Source: Flavobacterium ichthyis
GTDB lineage: Bacteria > Bacteroidota > Bacteroidia > Flavobacteriales > Flavobacteriaceae
DNA: 64,000 nt
Assembly (NCBI RefSeq): GCF_009915155.1
Contig: NZ_JAABLM010000009.1
Coordinates: 62,001 to 126,000 of the forward strand
Direction: 5' to 3'
In this document: positions 9,120 to 16,520 of the stretch, one piece after another
Numbering within the stretch: the stretch's first letter is position 1
How the letters are laid out: every line of letters begins with the position of its first letter
The notes under the pieces: model-generated
Told to the model about the DNA's origin: nothing
Databases searched by the model: none
The model's input: the letters and a program-made list of their open reading frames with translations, nothing else
Program-made: the position numbers and the translations under genes

Positions 9120-9581
9120 ATGGAAAAAATAGCTGTATTTCCGGGATCGTTCGACCCGATTACTTTAGGTCATTTTGATATTATTAAGCGAAGTATTCCG
9201 CTTTTTAACAAAATCATTGTGGCGATTGGTGTTAATGCCGAAAAAAAATACATGTTTTCTTTAGACGAAAGAAAAAAATTTATCGAAAATGCTTTTGCCG
9301 ATGAACCTACCATTGAAGTCACTACTTATGAAGGTTTGACGATTGATTTTTGCAAAAAAAGAAATGCAAAATATATTCTTCGAGGTTTGCGAAATCCCGC
9401 AGATTTTGAATTTGAAAAAGCAATTGCCCACACCAACAGAACTTTGTCTAACATCGAAACCATTTTTCTCTTAACCGCAGCCGAAACTTCGTTTATCAGT
9501 TCGAGCATCGTGAGAGATGTGATTCGCAACAATGGCGACTATAAATTATTAGTTCCACAATCGGTTAGATTAGAAAAATAA
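9120..9581 (+). CDS. coaD: Phosphopantetheine adenylyltransferase
   Basis: 153 residues from the ATG at 9120; an earlier in-frame ATG at 9084 lies inside the toxin gene and would add residues the family lacks. The enzyme makes dephospho-CoA from 4'-phosphopantetheine and ATP, the fourth step of CoA synthesis. The nucleotidyltransferase motif FPGSFDPITLGHFDII (T/HxGH-type) is at the start, YILRGLRNPADFEFE is the substrate-binding region, and the ETIFLLTAAETSFISSSIVRD segment matches the family C-terminus (ISSS-R). Expression may depend on the toxin-antitoxin transcript, since only four bases separate it from the toxin stop. Confidence 0.93.
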   Translation: MEKIAVFPGSFDPITLGHFDIIKRSIPLFNKIIVAIGVNAEKKYMFSLDERKKFIENAFADEPTIEVTTYEGLTIDFCKKRNAKYILRGLRNPADFEFEKAIAHTNRTLSNIETIFLLTAAETSFISSSIVRDVIRNNGDYKLLVPQSVRLEK

Positions 9582-9605
9582 TTCCAAAAAAATTACTTAA
9601 ATATC

Positions 9606-10172
9606 ATGAGCTTAGAAAAAAATTTATTGTCGCGAAGTGGTGGCAAATGCGAAATCTCGGGGGAAACCGAAAACTTGAAAGTTTTTGCTGTACTTCCGTC
9701 AAGAACCAATGATTTGCAAGACCATGTTTTGTTAAACCAAAATTTAATTGACCAAATTGAAAATCCTGAAACAATGGATGAAAATTCTTGGCGAAGTTTA
9801 AGTGACAGTATGTGGAGCGAACATCTACCAGTACAAATTATTTCTTGGCGAATATTAAGCTGTCTTCAAAAACATGAATTGCTAGACCAAATGTATCTCG
9901 AAGAAGACGATTTAAATTGGGCAAAAGCAACAGGTGAAGGTGAAGATGACGAAAATAAAATTATCCACAAAGATTGTAATGGCGTGACTTTACAGACCGG
10001 AGATTCAGTAGTTTTAATCAAAGATTTAAAGGTAAAAGGTTCAAGTATGATTGCCAAACAAGGAACCGCAGTGAGAAATATTCGCCTTGACCACGAAAAT
10101 GCAGAATATATCGAAGGAAAAGTTGACGGACAACAGATTGTGATTATTACGCAATACGTAAAAAAGGTCTAA
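9606..10172 (+). CDS. PhnA domain protein
   Basis: 188 residues resembling flavobacterial PhnA-type proteins. The N-terminus has a Cys-containing stretch (SRSGGKCEISGETENL), though I do not see a complete four-Cys zinc ribbon. The C-terminal third (KDCNGVTLQTGDSVVLIKDLKVKGSS, then QGTAVRNIRL, VDGQQIVIITQYVKKV) is the SH3-like PhnA domain. Despite the name, PhnA has no demonstrated role in phosphonate breakdown in most bacteria, and the job here is unknown. It follows coaD by 24 bases and may share its transcript. Confidence 0.75.
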   Translation: MSLEKNLLSRSGGKCEISGETENLKVFAVLPSRTNDLQDHVLLNQNLIDQIENPETMDENSWRSLSDSMWSEHLPVQIISWRILSCLQKHELLDQMYLEEDDLNWAKATGEGEDDENKIIHKDCNGVTLQTGDSVVLIKDLKVKGSSMIAKQGTAVRNIRLDHENAEYIEGKVDGQQIVIITQYVKKV

Positions 10173-10175
10173 AAG

Positions 10176-10235
10176 TTAAGGTTTAAAGATTAAGGTATAA
10201 AGATTAAGGTTTAAACTTTCGACTTTAAACTTTCT
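10176..10235. repeat. TTAAGG/TTTAAA 14-bp tandem repeats with hairpin
   Basis: TTAAGG recurs at 10176, 10190 and 10204, an exact 14-base period (units of the form TTAAGGTnTAAAGA). GTTTAAA and CTTTAAAC then form an inverted pair around 10209-10230. It lies between two convergent genes and may serve as a weak terminator. The core resembles the CTTTAAA repeat before ddl. Confidence 0.55.
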
Positions 10236-10815
10236 CAAACAACAACTTAATATTTTCGTAAGAATTTTTAAGCGCCGCCGGAATTTCTTCTGGTGAAAGC
10301 CATGCTACTTTTTCAATTCCTTCTTCGGCTTGAGGCAAAGGCGTTCCTACAAAGTCAGTTTTCATTTGAAACCAATGCGTTACTTTTAATCGGTATTTTC
10401 CATTTCTGAAAAAAATGTGATAAGTTTTCAATAATTTCTCGGTAATTGTTAATCCTGCCACTCCAGTTTCCTCCTCCACTTCGCGAATAGCCGTGTCTTC
10501 AATAGATTCGTTTTTTTCAATTCCGCCTTTGGGCAAATCCCATTTTCCGTTGCGATAAATAAACAAAATTTTTCCTTCGGTATTGTAAACCAATCCGCCA
10601 CCCGCTTTATTTACCGGAATTTTTTCTTTAAGCTTTTTCATAATTTCCTTTTCATCAGGATGATACAAATAAGCTTTTTTAATTTTATCTTGAAACATAT
10701 TCACAATAAACTGGTGAATATCTACACTTTCCAATAAAAAAAACTGAAAATCGGTTTCTTTAATGATTTGATTGGTTAAAAAAAGTGGTTTATCGTTGAC
10801 AAAAACTTTATACAT
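10225..10815 (-). CDS. Nudix hydrolase
   Basis: 196 residues from the ATG at 10815; an upstream GTG at 10842 would run into the pyrE coding region. The Nudix box G-x5-E-x7-REUxEExGU is complete (GGIEKNESIEDTAIREVEEETG), so it should be an active, metal-dependent hydrolase of a nucleoside-diphosphate-linked substrate. The N-terminal 65 residues (MYKVFVNDKPLFLTNQI) do not match a domain I know. The C-terminal end (KVAWLSPEEIPAALKNSYENIKLLFE) is typical of Nudix proteins near pyrE. The specific substrate cannot be read from the sequence. Its start codon lies seven bases from that of pyrE on the other strand. Confidence 0.85.
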   Translation of the reverse strand: MYKVFVNDKPLFLTNQIIKETDFQFFLLESVDIHQFIVNMFQDKIKKAYLYHPDEKEIMKKLKEKIPVNKAGGGLVYNTEGKILFIYRNGKWDLPKGGIEKNESIEDTAIREVEEETGVAGLTITEKLLKTYHIFFRNGKYRLKVTHWFQMKTDFVGTPLPQAEEGIEKVAWLSPEEIPAALKNSYENIKLLFEKV

Positions 10816-10818
10816 TTG
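10811..10818 (+). promoter_or_regulatory. Promoter -7 box next to the pyrE start (leaderless)
   Basis: TACATTTG matches the -7 consensus exactly. Only four bases separate it from the pyrE ATG, so transcription should begin at or next to the start codon. No convincing -33 box at the usual spacing; TTGAC at 10796-10800 is closer than normal. Confidence 0.55.
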
Positions 10819-10822
10819 TACT

Positions 10823-11476
10823 ATGATTTTTAATAAAGACACCGCACAGAAAACTGCCGAATTGCTTTTACAAATAAATGCAATTAAATTGAATCCTAAA
10901 AATCCTTTTACATGGGCTTCGGGATGGAAATCGCCAATATATTGCGATAACAGAGTTACTTTGTCTTTTCCACCTATCAGAAATTACATTAGAGAAGAAT
11001 TTGCCAAAAATATAGAAAAACAATTTGGCAAACCTGATGTAATTGCTGGAGTAGCCACAGGAGCTATTGGTATTGGGATGTTGGTTGCCGAATATTTAGG
11101 TTTACCATTTGTGTATGTTAGACCAGAACCCAAAAAACACGGGCGGCAAAATCAAATTGAAGGATTTTTGCAAAAAGGTCAAAATGTGGTGGTAGTTGAA
11201 GATTTAATTTCTACCGGAAACAGTAGTTTACAAGCCGTGGAAGCTTTAAAGCAAGCAGGTGCAAAAGTAAAAGGAATGGTCGCAATTTTTACTTACGGTT
11301 TTGAAATTTCTATCGAAAATTTTAAAAAAGCAAATGTGGAATTGTACACTTTAAGCAATTATGAAAATCTGCTTACTCTTGCTGTCGCCAAAAACTACAT
11401 TACCGAAAAAGAACAACAAACATTGGCTTCATGGAGCCAAAATCCGGCAGAGTGGAATGCTGAAACTACTTTATAA
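10823..11476 (+). CDS. pyrE: Orotate phosphoribosyltransferase
   Basis: 217 residues from ATG 10823; a longer frame from 10772 would add residues not found in the family and would overlap the divergent gene. The enzyme adds ribose phosphate from PRPP to orotate to give OMP in pyrimidine synthesis. Seen: FTWASGWKSPIYCDNR (PRPP and orotate contacts), VAGVATGAIGIGMLVAEYLGLPFVYVRPEPKKHG, and the PRPP-binding signature VVVVEDLISTGNSSLQAVEALKQAGA. Full length. The SRPBCC gene begins nine bases after its stop, so they are likely co-transcribed. Confidence 0.93.
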   Translation: MIFNKDTAQKTAELLLQINAIKLNPKNPFTWASGWKSPIYCDNRVTLSFPPIRNYIREEFAKNIEKQFGKPDVIAGVATGAIGIGMLVAEYLGLPFVYVRPEPKKHGRQNQIEGFLQKGQNVVVVEDLISTGNSSLQAVEALKQAGAKVKGMVAIFTYGFEISIENFKKANVELYTLSNYENLLTLAVAKNYITEKEQQTLASWSQNPAEWNAETTL

Positions 11477-11485
11477 AATTAAATT

Positions 11486-11878
11486 ATGAATTTACAAAGC
11501 GCAAAAGTTAGCCTCAAAAAACCTGCTCAATATATTTTTGAACAATTAAACGATGTTCGAAACTTTGAAAAATTAATGCCCGAAAATATTGCAAAATTTG
11601 AAGTTACTGATAGTGAATCTTTTATTTTTGGTTTAAAAGGAATGCCCGAAATTAAACTTAAAAAGAAAGCTCAAACCGAATTTACCCAAATCGTTTTAGG
11701 TGCTGCAAGTGATAAAGTTCCATTTACATTAACTGGAAATATAACCCCAACGGACGATGAATCGAGTGATGTGCAACTTTTTTTTGAAGGCGAATTCAAT
11801 GCCATGATGGCAATGATGGTAAAAGGTCCCATTAGTAAATTTATTGAAACCTTAGTTTCAAATATGCATAAGCTATAA
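11486..11878 (+). CDS. SRPBCC family protein
   Basis: 130 residues. It has the layout of the START/polyketide-cyclase-like fold: an N-terminal strand (LQSAKVSLKKPAQYIFEQLNDVRNFEKLMP), a middle of beta strands, and a long C-terminal helix (MMAMMVKGPISKFIETLVSNMHKL). Such small proteins bind hydrophobic ligands or act as chaperone cofactors; no function can be read here. It is the last gene of the pyrE transcript and is followed by a strong terminator. Confidence 0.75.
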   Translation: MNLQSAKVSLKKPAQYIFEQLNDVRNFEKLMPENIAKFEVTDSESFIFGLKGMPEIKLKKKAQTEFTQIVLGAASDKVPFTLTGNITPTDDESSDVQLFFEGEFNAMMAMMVKGPISKFIETLVSNMHKL

Positions 11879-11899
11879 AAAAAAATTCAAGTTAATTAG

Positions 11900-11930
11900 A
11901 AAAGCCTTTCCTTAACGAGAAAGGCTTTTG
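11900..11930 (+). terminator. Rho-independent terminator after pyrE operon
   Basis: An 11-base-pair perfect stem, AAAAGCCTTTC (11900-11910) and GAAAGGCTTTT (11919-11929), with an eight-base loop. Confidence 0.88.
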
Positions 11931-11954
11931 TATTGGATTATTAAAATATTAACC

Positions 11955-11982
11955 TTTACTAAATTTTTATTTGCTAAATTTG
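11955..11982 (+). promoter_or_regulatory. Promoter of the phytochrome operon
   Basis: TAAATTTG at 11975-11982 matches the -7 consensus. TTTA at 11955-11958 is a partial -33 element with a 16-base spacer. The start codon of the response regulator follows 26 bases later. Confidence 0.55.
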
Positions 11983-12008
11983 TTAGTTTACTACCAAGAT
12001 GTTTTATA

Positions 12009-12443
12009 ATGAAAAATGAGTTTACCATATTCTACACTGACGATGACTTAGAGGATCAAGAATTTTTCTCTGAAGCCATTGATGGTATCAAAGAAAAAAT
12101 AGAATTGGTTACACAAAATAGTGGAAATCAGTTACTCAACGATTTAGAAAATCCACCACCTAACCCGCACGTGGTGTTTTTAGATTTAAATATGCCCGGA
12201 CTAAATGGTTTACAAACATTAGAAAAAATACGTTCTATTGGAAAATTTAAAAAACTTCCAATTGTGATTTTTTCAACATCTGGTGACGAAGAAACTATTA
12301 ACCAAAGCCGAAATTTGGGCGCTAGCTTTTACGTTAAAAAACCCAATGATTTTAATTTGTTAACAAAAACAATCCAGTTTGCCCTTAATATAAATTGGGA
12401 AACTTATATTCCAACAAAAGAGAATTTTGTATATTTAGCTTAA
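12009..12443 (+). CDS. Single-domain response regulator of the phytochrome operon
   Basis: 144 residues from ATG 12009; an upstream ATG at 11928 lies in the terminator. It is a stand-alone receiver domain: acidic pocket in YTDDDLEDQ, phospho-acceptor Asp in VVFLDLNMPGLNG, Thr/Ser in IFSTSGDEE, and Lys in FYVKKPND. There is no output domain. The overall pattern is the Rcp1-like class that pairs with phytochrome kinases. It is the first gene of a three-gene operon (gaps of eight and six bases), so the partner is almost surely the bacteriophytochrome encoded downstream. Confidence 0.9.
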   Translation: MKNEFTIFYTDDDLEDQEFFSEAIDGIKEKIELVTQNSGNQLLNDLENPPPNPHVVFLDLNMPGLNGLQTLEKIRSIGKFKKLPIVIFSTSGDEETINQSRNLGASFYVKKPNDFNLLTKTIQFALNINWETYIPTKENFVYLA

Positions 12444-12451
12444 AATAATTT

Positions 12452-13054
12452 ATGGACGTTGACACCACCACATCCCTTACATTTTTAGACAACCTTCGAG
12501 AAACAACCAAAGAATCCCACTTGTTCTTAGAATCTTTACCAGTTTCCAAATCTATACTTAGCCCGGAAATTGATATAAAATCTTACAGTTTGTACCTCAA
12601 TTTAATGCTAGACGTAACACTTGCTCTGGAAAGCGAAGTTTTTCCGTTGATTAAAAACGAAGTTGATAATCTTGAGCTTCGCAAAAAATCTTCAGCTATT
12701 GAAAATGATTTGAATCAAATTAATCAATCTCGAAATTCAAGAAACTTTTCCTTTAACATTGATGCCAATACCTCAGTTGGTTTTGCCATGGGAATCATGT
12801 ATGTTTTAGAAGGTTCAACCCTTGGTGGAAGATTTATTTTAAAAAATATTTCCGAAAAATTAAATTTAGACGAAAATAAAGGCGCGTCTTATTTTTCTGG
12901 GTATGGTAACAAAACCGGAAATTTCTGGAAAAACTTTTTAGCTAATCTCACTAGTTTTGAAGCGGAAAATAATGCGGAAATAACCATAATAGAAGGTGCC
13001 GATTTTGCATTTAAAAAAATTGCACAACATTTAAACAAGCCTGAATTTGCCTAA
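12452..13054 (+). CDS. bphO: Biliverdin-producing heme oxygenase
   Basis: 200 residues. It cleaves heme to biliverdin, CO and iron, supplying the chromophore of bacteriophytochrome. Seen: N-terminal LRETTKESHLFLESLPVSKSIL with the proximal His, and the distal helix region FAMGIMYVLEGSTLGGRFI with the glycines typical of heme oxygenases. The length fits BphO. The gene lies between the response regulator and the phytochrome, a classic arrangement. Confidence 0.9.
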   Translation: MDVDTTTSLTFLDNLRETTKESHLFLESLPVSKSILSPEIDIKSYSLYLNLMLDVTLALESEVFPLIKNEVDNLELRKKSSAIENDLNQINQSRNSRNFSFNIDANTSVGFAMGIMYVLEGSTLGGRFILKNISEKLNLDENKGASYFSGYGNKTGNFWKNFLANLTSFEAENNAEITIIEGADFAFKKIAQHLNKPEFA

Positions 13055-13060
13055 GTTTTT

Positions 13061-15316
13061 ATGAAAATTAGAGATATAGTTAACCGCGAAATCGTTAACC
13101 TTAAAAATTGCGAATTCGAGCCCATTCATATTCCCGGAAGCATCCAACCCCATGGATTTTTAATTGCAATTCATCAAGAACATCATACCATCGACTTTTG
13201 CAGCGAAAATATCGATAAGTTTCTCGATACAAACGTCAAAACGGTGTTAGGTAATCGATTCTCAGATATTTTCGGAACCATTGCGTTACAATCTGTTATA
13301 GAATATCTAACCGAAAATCTGTCGCATTCTGCAAAGTTATTAAAGTTAAATATCAAAGAAAAAAAATTCCTTTGTACTGTTCATATTTCTGGTAATCAAA
13401 TCATTATAGAAGCAGAACCAGAACTCGAAATTAAGATTCAAACGGATGTTTATGACCAAACGGCTCGATTTTTATCTTACATGAATGATACCGCGTCATT
13501 ACAAGAATTATGTCAACAAGTGGCAAATGGAACAAGAGAAATCACCGGCTATGACCGTGTAATGATTTATCGTTTTGACAAGGATTATAACGGCGAAGTT
13601 TATGCCGAAAGCGTTCGTGAAGATCTTGAGCCCTTTTTAGGATTACATTATCCTCATACAGATATTCCGGTACAAGCCCGGGAATTATACTTAAAAAATT
13701 TGTTGCGTTTAATTACCGACATTCATTACCAGCCCGTTCCTATTTTTACGGCAGATGACGGAAACCATGACAAAAATCTAGACTTGAGTTTATCCATTTT
13801 ACGAAGCACCTCACCTATCCATGTTCAATATTTACAAAATATGGGAGTTGGTGCCACACTTACCATTTCTTTGATTTACAAAAAAAAATTATGGGGCTTA
13901 ATTGCTTGCCATCATTATAGCCAAAAAAATATTTCGCCAGATGTACGATTGGCTGCACAATTACAAGGTCATTTTATCACTTCACAAATTGATATTAGGC
14001 AATCAAATGAAGAGTACGATTTAGCTCGAAAATCGATAATGGCGGTCGAAAAATTAAATGCCTACAACTTCCCTGGAACAGAAAATTCATTCAGAGAAAT
14101 AGTGGAAAAGCCAGAACTACTGGAAATTTGCAACGCTTCGGGGGCGGCAATTTTTTTCCGAAAAAAAGTATATTTAAACGGTAAAACTCCTTCTAAAGAA
14201 ACCATTTCGGATTTAGCAAATTGGCTGACTAAATATACTAAAAACACCTTATTAATCACCAATAATTTAAGCGAACTTCTCCCCGAAAATTTGTCGTATA
14301 TTCCGGAAGCCTCGGGAATCATTTATCAATCTTTAAGTATTGAAAGTACTGATTGCATAATGTGGTTTAGACCCGAAACCATTTCCGAAGTAAACTGGGC
14401 TGGAGATCCTACAAAAGCCATTATAAAAGATCAAAAGGGACTTTCGCCTCGAAATTCATTTCAATTATGGAAAGAAATTGTAAAAAATAAAAGTAAAATA
14501 TGGTTACAACCCGAAATTAATGCTGCCAAAAGTTACGTTCATTCTTTGCAAAAACAAATCCATCTAGTAGTCGTTACACAAGAAGAAGAACGTTACCGTA
14601 AACTGAACGAAATTCTTAAGGAAACAAACTCCGAACTAGAAAATATAAACTGGATTAGTACCCACGATTTACAGGAACCGCTTAGAAAAATTCAAATGAT
14701 TTCGTCACGATTACTTGGGAGAGATGACGAAAAATTTTCTGAAGTTGTCATTAACTCCGTGACAAGAATGAACAATTCCGCCAATAGAATGCAAACGCTT
14801 TTAATAGATATACTAAAGTACACCCGAATTCAGCACATCGACCAGTCTTTCGAAGTGTTAAATTTGAATGAAATTTTAAACGAAATAGTAAAAGATTTGA
14901 GTGATCAAATCGAAGAAAAAAACGCTGAAATTGTCATTGACGAATTGCCTAAATCTATTGGAATACTATTTCTGGTTAAACAGCTTTTTTCTAACTTGAT
15001 ACAAAACTCACTAAAATATTCAAAAGAAAACAAACCCCTAAAAATTCACATCACGGGTGAAAAAATTTTTATTGGAAAACAAGAATATGTAACATTAAAA
15101 TTCACCGATACCGGCATAGGTTTTGACCAAAAATTTGCCCAATCTATTTTTAATATATTTAGTAGACTGCATGGTCAGGAAGAGTACAAAGGTTCTGGTG
15201 TGGGGTTAGCACTCTGCAAAAAAATCATGATGGTTCATAAAGGCACCATTGAAGCAGAAGGTAGAGTTAATGAGGGAGCTACATTTAAGTTAACGTTTCC
15301 ACAGGAGGAATATTAG
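13061..15316 (+). CDS. bphP: Bacteriophytochrome histidine kinase
   Basis: 751 residues, a red/far-red photoreceptor kinase. Layout: PAS about 15-115, GAF about 140-310, PHY about 320-500, dimerisation/phospho-acceptor about 520-600, ATPase about 630-750. Cys17 (NCEFEPIHIPGSIQPHG) is at the position used to attach biliverdin in bacteriophytochromes. The GAF domain has the DIP motif (YPHTDIPVQAREL) and conserved LWGLIACHHY. The phospho-acceptor is His535 in STHDLQEPLRKI. The ATPase has an N box (FSNLIQNSLKYSKE) and G boxes (FTDTGIGFD, GSGVGLALCKKIM). It has no attached receiver, so it must signal through the separate regulator. The stop overlaps that of convergent birA by four bases (TTAG). 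Confidence 0.94.
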   Translation: MKIRDIVNREIVNLKNCEFEPIHIPGSIQPHGFLIAIHQEHHTIDFCSENIDKFLDTNVKTVLGNRFSDIFGTIALQSVIEYLTENLSHSAKLLKLNIKEKKFLCTVHISGNQIIIEAEPELEIKIQTDVYDQTARFLSYMNDTASLQELCQQVANGTREITGYDRVMIYRFDKDYNGEVYAESVREDLEPFLGLHYPHTDIPVQARELYLKNLLRLITDIHYQPVPIFTADDGNHDKNLDLSLSILRSTSPIHVQYLQNMGVGATLTISLIYKKKLWGLIACHHYSQKNISPDVRLAAQLQGHFITSQIDIRQSNEEYDLARKSIMAVEKLNAYNFPGTENSFREIVEKPELLEICNASGAAIFFRKKVYLNGKTPSKETISDLANWLTKYTKNTLLITNNLSELLPENLSYIPEASGIIYQSLSIESTDCIMWFRPETISEVNWAGDPTKAIIKDQKGLSPRNSFQLWKEIVKNKSKIWLQPEINAAKSYVHSLQKQIHLVVVTQEEERYRKLNEILKETNSELENINWISTHDLQEPLRKIQMISSRLLGRDDEKFSEVVINSVTRMNNSANRMQTLLIDILKYTRIQHIDQSFEVLNLNEILNEIVKDLSDQIEEKNAEIVIDELPKSIGILFLVKQLFSNLIQNSLKYSKENKPLKIHITGEKIFIGKQEYVTLKFTDTGIGFDQKFAQSIFNIFSRLHGQEEYKGSGVGLALCKKIMMVHKGTIEAEGRVNEGATFKLTFPQEEY

Positions 15317-16044
15317 TAAAGCATTTTAATTTCTTTAATATTATAATGTTTAATGGTATCATCTGCCAGCAGTACAACTAATTTCCCAAAATTGTTTACC
15401 CCTTGAATAATACCCATAACCTTTTGGCCATCTAGAGTTTCAAAAGCCATGGGGATATTTTTCTTATATAAATATTGATGATATTTATTCCAAATTAAAG
15501 TAGTATTCTCGTTCATAACGCTTGAAATATTTCGACCTAAGTTATGAAGCAATTCAAGCATCAACTTAGTTTTATCAAATTCTACTCCCGTAACAGTTAA
15601 AAGCGAACCCGCTTGAGGCAAATGGTTAAAATCTTGCTGATTTACATTGATACCAATTCCAACTATCGAAAAAATTTCGCCGCCATTCCTAATCATGTTT
15701 TCAATAAGAATTCCGCCAACTTTTTTATTCCCTGCCAAAATGTCGTTTGGCCATTTTATGGCTAGATTGTCTATTTTAAGTATCGATAAAGTTTCGATAA
15801 TACTCACAGCAACTGCCACGTTAAGATGAAAAATTGCATTAATATCTAACAACAAATCTTTTACTAATACACTAAAAGTTAAGTTTTTACCCTGTTCTAC
15901 CAGCCATTGAGACCCCATTTGTCCTCGTCCATTAAACTGATGTTCCGCTGTTATCACAGTTAAATTTTCGACAAATTGCTTTTGTACTAATGATTTTAAA
16001 TAATCATTTGTTGAATGAATGGCATCGAGTTTGATAATATTCAT
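15313..16044 (-). CDS. birA: Biotin--[acetyl-CoA-carboxylase] ligase
   Basis: 243 residues. It attaches biotin to the carrier protein of acetyl-CoA carboxylase via biotinyl-AMP. Seen: STNDYLKSL start, the nucleotide-binding GRGQMGSQWLVEQGKNLTFSVL, KWPNDILAGNKKVGGILIEN, and the GIGINVNQQDF loop. There is no N-terminal helix-turn-helix, so this is the monofunctional form without repressor activity. It has its own promoter at 16085-16092, and converges on bphP with a four-base overlap of the stop codons and no terminator between. Confidence 0.92.
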   Translation of the reverse strand: MNIIKLDAIHSTNDYLKSLVQKQFVENLTVITAEHQFNGRGQMGSQWLVEQGKNLTFSVLVKDLLLDINAIFHLNVAVAVSIIETLSILKIDNLAIKWPNDILAGNKKVGGILIENMIRNGGEIFSIVGIGINVNQQDFNHLPQAGSLLTVTGVEFDKTKLMLELLHNLGRNISSVMNENTTLIWNKYHQYLYKKNIPMAFETLDGQKVMGIIQGVNNFGKLVVLLADDTIKHYNIKEIKMLY

Positions 16045-16084
16045 TTGATTTTTTCTCTTTTGCTTTTAATCTTGTGTTAAGGTT

Positions 16085-16092
16085 CAAAAATA
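16085..16092 (-). promoter_or_regulatory. Promoter -7 box for birA
   Basis: CAAAAATA on the plus strand reads TATTTTTG on the minus strand, an exact TAnnTTTG box about 40 bases before the birA start. Confidence 0.5.
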
Positions 16093-16106
16093 AAGACAAA
16101 AAACAA

Positions 16107-16114
16107 TAACTTTG
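16107..16114 (+). promoter_or_regulatory. Promoter -7 box for rsfS-ftsH
   Basis: TAACTTTG, an exact match to TAnnTTTG, 20 bases before the rsfS start. It is divergent from the birA box and separated from it by 14 bases. Confidence 0.55.
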
Positions 16115-16134
16115 CGAAAACATAAAAAAATTAA

Positions 16135-16506
16135 ATGGCAAAAAAAAATATAAGCACTGATGAGCTTTTAGCACACATCATCAAAGGCATTGAAGAAGTA
16201 AAAGGTAATGACATTGATATATTAGATTTACGCGCTATAGATAATACCGTATGCGATTACTTTGTAATCTGTAACGGAACTTCCAATACACAAGTGAACT
16301 CCATTGTAAATTCTGTACAAAAAATAGTTTCCAAAGAACTTAAAGACAAACCATGGCACGTCGAAGGAGCGGAAAATGGTGAATGGGTTTTAATGGACTA
16401 TGTAAATATTGTGGTTCATGTGTTCCAAAAACATATCCGTGAATATTACAACATCGAAAGTCTTTGGGGAGATGCCAAAATTACCACAATTGAGAACAAA
16501 TACTAA
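16135..16506 (+). CDS. rsfS: Ribosome silencing factor RsfS
   Basis: 123 residues. RsfS binds ribosomal protein uL14 on the large subunit and blocks joining with the small subunit when cells starve. Seen: ELLAHIIKGIEEVKGNDIDILDLRAID start, CDYFVICNGTSNTQVNSI, KPWHVEGAENGEWVLMDYVNIVVHVF and the C-terminal REYYNIESLWGDA, all in family order. ftsH starts 14 bases later, and the two probably form one transcript. Confidence 0.93.
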   Translation: MAKKNISTDELLAHIIKGIEEVKGNDIDILDLRAIDNTVCDYFVICNGTSNTQVNSIVNSVQKIVSKELKDKPWHVEGAENGEWVLMDYVNIVVHVFQKHIREYYNIESLWGDAKITTIENKY

Positions 16507-16520
16507 ATAGCAAACAAGCA

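Noticed and set aside
10772-10822. Longer pyrE start at 10772
   Set aside because: It would put the promoter box inside the gene and overlap the divergent Nudix gene; the added residues do not look like the family.
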